A stretch of DNA of 8,603 bases from assembly GCA_003551785.1 (NCBI GenBank), contig PUNP01000898.1, forward strand, positions 1 through 8,603, read 5' to 3'. A program made the position numbers and the translations under genes. This DNA is from Candidatus Brocadiaceae bacterium. GTDB taxonomy: Bacteria; Planctomycetota; Brocadiia; SM23-32. Below, piece by piece: positions 5,845 through 8,603 of this stretch; positions within the stretch are counted from its first letter, which is position 1; every line of letters starts with the position of its first letter. The notes below the pieces were generated by a model that worked only from the letters and a program-made list of their open reading frames with translations, ran no database searches and was not told the DNA's origin.

Positions 5845-6525
5845 ATGATGCACACCACAATAATATTTTCCCGTTCAAGATCATCTGTCGTGCCGATTAT
5901 TATCTGTATGTCGCTCTTAGCCGCAGTATCACTTGTCTCGCCGGCAATTGCACAGACTGAGCCTCTGGATGATATCATTGTGAACGATGATATCGCCGCT
6001 CCAAAACCGGAAGGGGAAGACATACCTGAGTGGGTTGCCAGACTGGAACTGGCCAGAATTTTAGTGTCGCTGGAAAGATTCGACGATGCTGCCGACCAAT
6101 ACAGGATTCTCATTGATCTCAAGCCTGATATGCTTGTGGTAAAATTAGCACTCTTAAATATCCTGATGATGCAGGAGCAGGAAGAGGAAGCCGAAGAGCT
6201 GTTATTGCAAATAGACCCGGACGGACTCGATGCACGAGCTAAATTGCGCTTAGCCGATTTTTATATCCAGCTGGAGGAGTTCGAAGAAGCCGAGCTTATT
6301 TTCCGTGAACATGTTGAAGAATATCCCAAAGACCACGATGTCAGGGTGAAATTAGCTGAAATTCTTAGCTGGACCGATAATTTCAAAGAGTCCATATACC
6401 ATTATGAAATCCTCCTGCAACATAGACCGGACGACATCCAGCTGCGTCGCCAATACGCCTTTGTCCTTATCTGGGACGAACAGCATGAAAGGGCCGCTGA
6501 AGAACTTATTAGAACCTTGGAATAA
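5845..6525 (+). CDS. exported TPR protein (226 aa)
   Basis: A signal peptide spans about residues 1-36, with a hydrophobic core (VVPIIICMSLLAAVSLV) and an AIA|Q cleavage site. After a short acidic linker come TPR-like helix pairs: LELARILVSLERFDDAADQY near 62-82, LADFYIQLEEFEEAELIF near 135-153, LAEILSWTDNFKESIYHYE near 170-188, and a final repeat with FVLIWDEQHERAAEELIRTL. A strong ribosome site AAGGAGG (5833-5839) lies 5 nt before ATG 5845 and 8 nt before the second ATG, so either could start translation. It follows the anchored TPR gene by 28 nt. The gene stops 46 bp before palindromic element 4. It is much shorter than the third TPR protein, whose N-terminus (ARLKLARLL) resembles this one (ARLELARIL). 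A scaffold role in envelope assembly or secretion is inference. Confidence 0.87.
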   Translation: MMHTTIIFSRSRSSVVPIIICMSLLAAVSLVSPAIAQTEPLDDIIVNDDIAAPKPEGEDIPEWVARLELARILVSLERFDDAADQYRILIDLKPDMLVVKLALLNILMMQEQEEEAEELLLQIDPDGLDARAKLRLADFYIQLEEFEEAELIFREHVEEYPKDHDVRVKLAEILSWTDNFKESIYHYEILLQHRPDDIQLRRQYAFVLIWDEQHERAAEELIRTLE

Positions 6526-6542
6526 GCGCTTAGGAATCGTAG

Positions 6543-6562
6543 ATCGACACAAAATCGTCGAT
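6543..6562. repeat. 6-bp hairpin just after the 226-aa TPR gene
   Basis: ATCGAC (6543-6548) and GTCGAT (6557-6562) flank an 8-nt loop 17 bp after the stop codon. There is no T-tract, so it is not a standard intrinsic terminator. It may be one more layer of the nested structure that follows. Confidence 0.4.
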
Positions 6563-6571
6563 GTTGAGTAA

Positions 6572-6937
6572 CACAGACATTCCTGTCTGTGGGGTCGTAA
6601 GTCCTCAGTGAAACACGTGGCATCACCACCGTGCCCTGTGCCGGTGGAATGATGATTCTCAGCTAGAGCGGGCATAAACCATACGCTCTGCCGTGTCTCC
6701 GCCCAGCCCGGCCCTTCCGGCGCTTGCGCTTTTATTTTGAGAGAGATGATCAATGACAATGCAAGCGCCGGAAGGGCCGGGCTGGGCGGAGACACGGCTA
6801 CGGTGTGGGAAATCGTTAAGTAGCTCTGAATCATCATCCCACCGGCACAGGGCACGGTGGTGATAAAGTAACGTGGTTCACTGAATATATACGTGGGGTC
6901 TTGACGACAGAAGGAATCACAGACAGGAATGTCTGTG
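6572..6937. repeat. palindromic element 4: 366-bp nested inverted repeat
   Basis: Four concentric layers share one centre near 6744-6755. Layer 1: hairpin 6572-6591 (CACAGACA TTCC TGTCTGTG) and its exact complement at 6918-6937. Layer 2: TCAGTGAAACACGT (6605-6618) and the complement of 6871-6884, 13 of 14 matching; this is the terminal motif of element 3. Layer 3: a perfect 26-bp pair, 6622-6647 and 6839-6864, extended inward 11 bp with one mismatch. Layer 4: a perfect 37-bp pair, 6691-6727 and 6761-6797. Arms of layers 1 and 3 are also hairpins by themselves (for example CCACCG/CGGTGG in layer 3). It lies between two co-directional TPR genes and contains no credible gene. Confidence 0.92.
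6691..6797. repeat. innermost 37-bp perfect inverted repeat of element 4
   Basis: Arms 6691-6727 and 6761-6797 are exact reverse complements, GC-rich (CCGTGTCTCCGCCCAGCC at the outer end), around a 33-nt AT-rich loop (6728-6760). The absence of any mismatch contrasts with the degenerate layer 2 and points to a recent origin or ongoing arm-to-arm correction. A stem of this strength would be expected to hinder replication, sequencing or read-through transcription. Confidence 0.95.
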
Positions 6938-7018
6938 CCACGCTTTAACTGCACCGTAAAGTGCTCCGTTTTCTGAGCAAAGTCTCTAAAAATGCGTAAA
7001 ACCTTAGAATAATAACTT
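6938..7018. other. gap between element 4 and the long TPR gene
   Basis: About 80 bp with no strong promoter and no Shine-Dalgarno sequence before ATG 7019. A mini-frame (ATG 6991, MRKTLE) ends just before it. Expression of the downstream gene may depend on read-through of element 4 or on a promoter I cannot recognise. Confidence 0.4.
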
Positions 7019-8603
7019 ATGCGATATATCTTTTACTTAACCAGTATCTATATTGCCTGCGCAGCTATATTGTTGCCTACAGGATTTGCTGCTGACGGCC
7101 GGCCTGAAGAACAGAATGAGTCTCTTATCCCTGAAGAGCGGTATGTTTCAGATTTTGAAGCAAGACTCAAACTCGCCAGGCTGTTGGCTGAAACACCCGG
7201 GAAAAAGACTGAAGCTCTTTATCATTATTTAATCCTGATACGCGAGCAGCCGGAATCTATACCTCTTAATTTCGAAGCAGGTGTGATTATGCTGGAAATC
7301 GGTGAATACGTCGACGGGATTGAACATTTAGAGACTGCCATACAGTTGGAGCCTCAAAATATTGAAATCCGCGCCCGCGTCGCCGAACTGTTAATACAAT
7401 ACGGTGCATACTATCGTGCGGAATTTATTTATCGTGATTTTTTAGAAAAATTTCATGACGTGGCGTTCGCTGAACTCGAACTTGCTGAATTATACATCAA
7501 AATGGAACGATATGCTGAAGCCGAGGCCATCTACCGGCGATTACTGCTTTGGGAAGATGTCGACAGCACTGATATTTTGAAAAAATTGGCCGATCTGAGG
7601 TTGATGGAAAAAAGACCAAAAGCGGCCAGAAGATTGGCTAAAGAAATCAGACAAAAAAAACCAAGAGACCCTGAAGCTATAGAGATAGAGGCTCGAGCAT
7701 TTAAATTGCTCGGTATGCTTGATGAGGCTAAAACGCGATTCTACGAATTGGAAAACATCGAACCGTATGGCGCTTATGCTATTGTAGAGTTGGGGAAAAT
7801 TGCCGAAAAACAAAACGATACTTACGAAGCAGAAAGGTTGTTTGAAATTGCTAACCAGTTATTTCCACAAGACTCCACCGCTCTTTTCTACCACAAAAAA
7901 CAGCACGTTACCCCAACCGATTTTTTCTGGGAAGATATTATGGATTATGATCTGGATTTCCCCGATGATTTCCATACCTGGGCGAAACTATACATGAACC
8001 ACGGCTTTCCCGATCAAGCCCGATATTTGTATGATGAAATTTTAAATGCCCACCTGTTCTTTGAAAGTATCATGGAAATGGATATGGATTTTCCCGATGA
8101 ATTCGAAACCTGGGCGAAACAGTTCTTGGACCGCGACTTTATCGAATATGCCACCTCCTTATATGCCGGAATTTTCGATGACCACCCCAATGCATTTAGC
8201 TATGAGCTTGAACTGGCAATGCTTCTCGCTCAACACGGGAATTATCGAAAAGCACTAAGAATCCTCGATGAACTTCACGGCTCTTTCCCGGATAATTACC
8301 AAATTATGCTGAACAGGGCCAGGGTTCTTGACTGGTCAGGCAGAAAAAGACGTTCTATTCAGTTTTACGAGCTAATGCACGGTATTAACCCCCGCGACCC
8401 TTTACCGGTACGTGAAAAAATACGAACTGCTTATAATGCTGGAATGCGTTCGGTTGCTGAACATGGTGTTGATACTTTTCTTCAGCCCCCCGTTGACGAA
8501 CGCCTTTTTCAAAAACTGAAAACTATGGAACTTAGCGAGGAATGGGAAAGGTATGAAAAACGCATGACCACCCGTCAATCAGGAAAGAAAAAAAATGCCA
8601 GCG
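7019..8603 (+). CDS. large exported TPR protein with a 44-residue duplication (partial, no stop in window)
   Basis: The frame is open from ATG 7019 to the right edge, 528 codons. A signal peptide is visible (MRYIFYLTSIYIACAAILLP, then TGFAA, cleavage near residue 24-25). TPR helix pairs fill most of the protein, for example FEAGVIMLEIGEYVDGIEHL, LAELYIKMERYAEAEAIYRR, LLAQHGNYRKALRILDEL and RVLDWSGRKRRSIQFYE. Residues 308-351 and 352-395 are a diverged tandem duplication (period 132 bp) sharing D.DFPD.F.TWAK. The visible end becomes basic (RQSGKKKN). The start has no Shine-Dalgarno and ATG 7019 is the first usable Met. The wide TPR array recalls periplasmic or outer-membrane scaffolds of polysaccharide export systems, but no specific family can be named. 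Confidence 0.85.
   Translation, partial: MRYIFYLTSIYIACAAILLPTGFAADGRPEEQNESLIPEERYVSDFEARLKLARLLAETPGKKTEALYHYLILIREQPESIPLNFEAGVIMLEIGEYVDGIEHLETAIQLEPQNIEIRARVAELLIQYGAYYRAEFIYRDFLEKFHDVAFAELELAELYIKMERYAEAEAIYRRLLLWEDVDSTDILKKLADLRLMEKRPKAARRLAKEIRQKKPRDPEAIEIEARAFKLLGMLDEAKTRFYELENIEPYGAYAIVELGKIAEKQNDTYEAERLFEIANQLFPQDSTALFYHKKQHVTPTDFFWEDIMDYDLDFPDDFHTWAKLYMNHGFPDQARYLYDEILNAHLFFESIMEMDMDFPDEFETWAKQFLDRDFIEYATSLYAGIFDDHPNAFSYELELAMLLAQHGNYRKALRILDELHGSFPDNYQIMLNRARVLDWSGRKRRSIQFYELMHGINPRDPLPVREKIRTAYNAGMRSVAEHGVDTFLQPPVDERLFQKLKTMELSEEWERYEKRMTTRQSGKKKNAS
7940..8203 (+). repeat. tandem 132-bp coding duplication inside the long TPR gene
   Basis: Two adjacent 132-bp units (7940-8071 and 8072-8203) encode 44 residues each. 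The conserved core is M.(Y/M)D.DFPD(D/E)F.TWAK followed by helices ending in YLYDEI or SLYAGI. DNA identity is highest in the first third (GAAACCTGGGCGAAAC against CATACCTGGGCGAAAC) and falls off afterwards, so the duplication is old and only the DFPD core has been kept. Confidence 0.75.

Noticed and set aside
6352..6954. 200-codon minus-strand frame over the TPR gene end and element 4
   Set aside because: Half is the antisense of a clear TPR gene and half is palindromic repeat; there is no recognisable protein pattern.
5845..7019. The two exported TPR genes as one gene split by element 4
   Set aside because: The downstream gene has its own start codon and signal peptide, and the upstream gene ends in a natural-looking TPR helix, so insertion into a single gene is not supported.

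Overview
The window looks like chromosomal DNA from an uncultured Gram-negative-type bacterium. A member of the Planctomycetota/PVC group or a neighbouring candidate phylum is my best guess, with low certainty. The clues are type II secretion/type IV pilus genes, a sulfatase remnant, exported TPR proteins, moderate GC, and intergenic gaps packed with palindromic repeats. No rRNA, tRNA, intact insertion sequence or cas gene was seen.

Layout. At the left edge (minus strand) is the 5' end of a GspE/PilB-type ATPase with an MshEN-like N-terminal domain. It is divergent from a two-gene unit on the plus strand: a membrane-anchored coiled-coil protein and a 47-residue membrane protein. Each direction has a good sigma70-type promoter. 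Next comes a gap holding a 56-codon sulfatase scar (the first residues of a sulfatase fused to its last residues) and a palindromic array of four hairpins. On the minus strand follow gspF and, upstream of it and overlapping it by 14 nt, a gene for a C5-cytosine DNA methyltransferase-like protein. That protein has lost the catalytic PCQ cysteine and several other conserved motif residues, yet its reading frame is intact. A promoter and a leader of about 200 nt precede it. Facing the other way is a second good promoter whose transcript would run into about 560 nt of hairpins before the next gene. The right third encodes three TPR proteins on the plus strand (one membrane-anchored, two with signal peptides). 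The last two are separated by a 366-bp nested palindrome, and the third runs off the window with an internal 44-residue duplication.

How it fits together. GspE and GspF are the ATPase and inner-membrane platform of a T2SS or type IV pilus machine, here in separate transcription units. The TPR proteins look like envelope scaffolds, but nothing in the sequence ties them to that machine.

The most interesting signals are: (1) the apparently dead methyltransferase translationally coupled to gspF; (2) four intergenic palindromic elements of different sequence but the same concentric plan, in which paired hairpins differ by changes that keep base pairing; (3) a promoter that would transcribe two of these elements as a structured RNA; (4) the sulfatase deletion scar.
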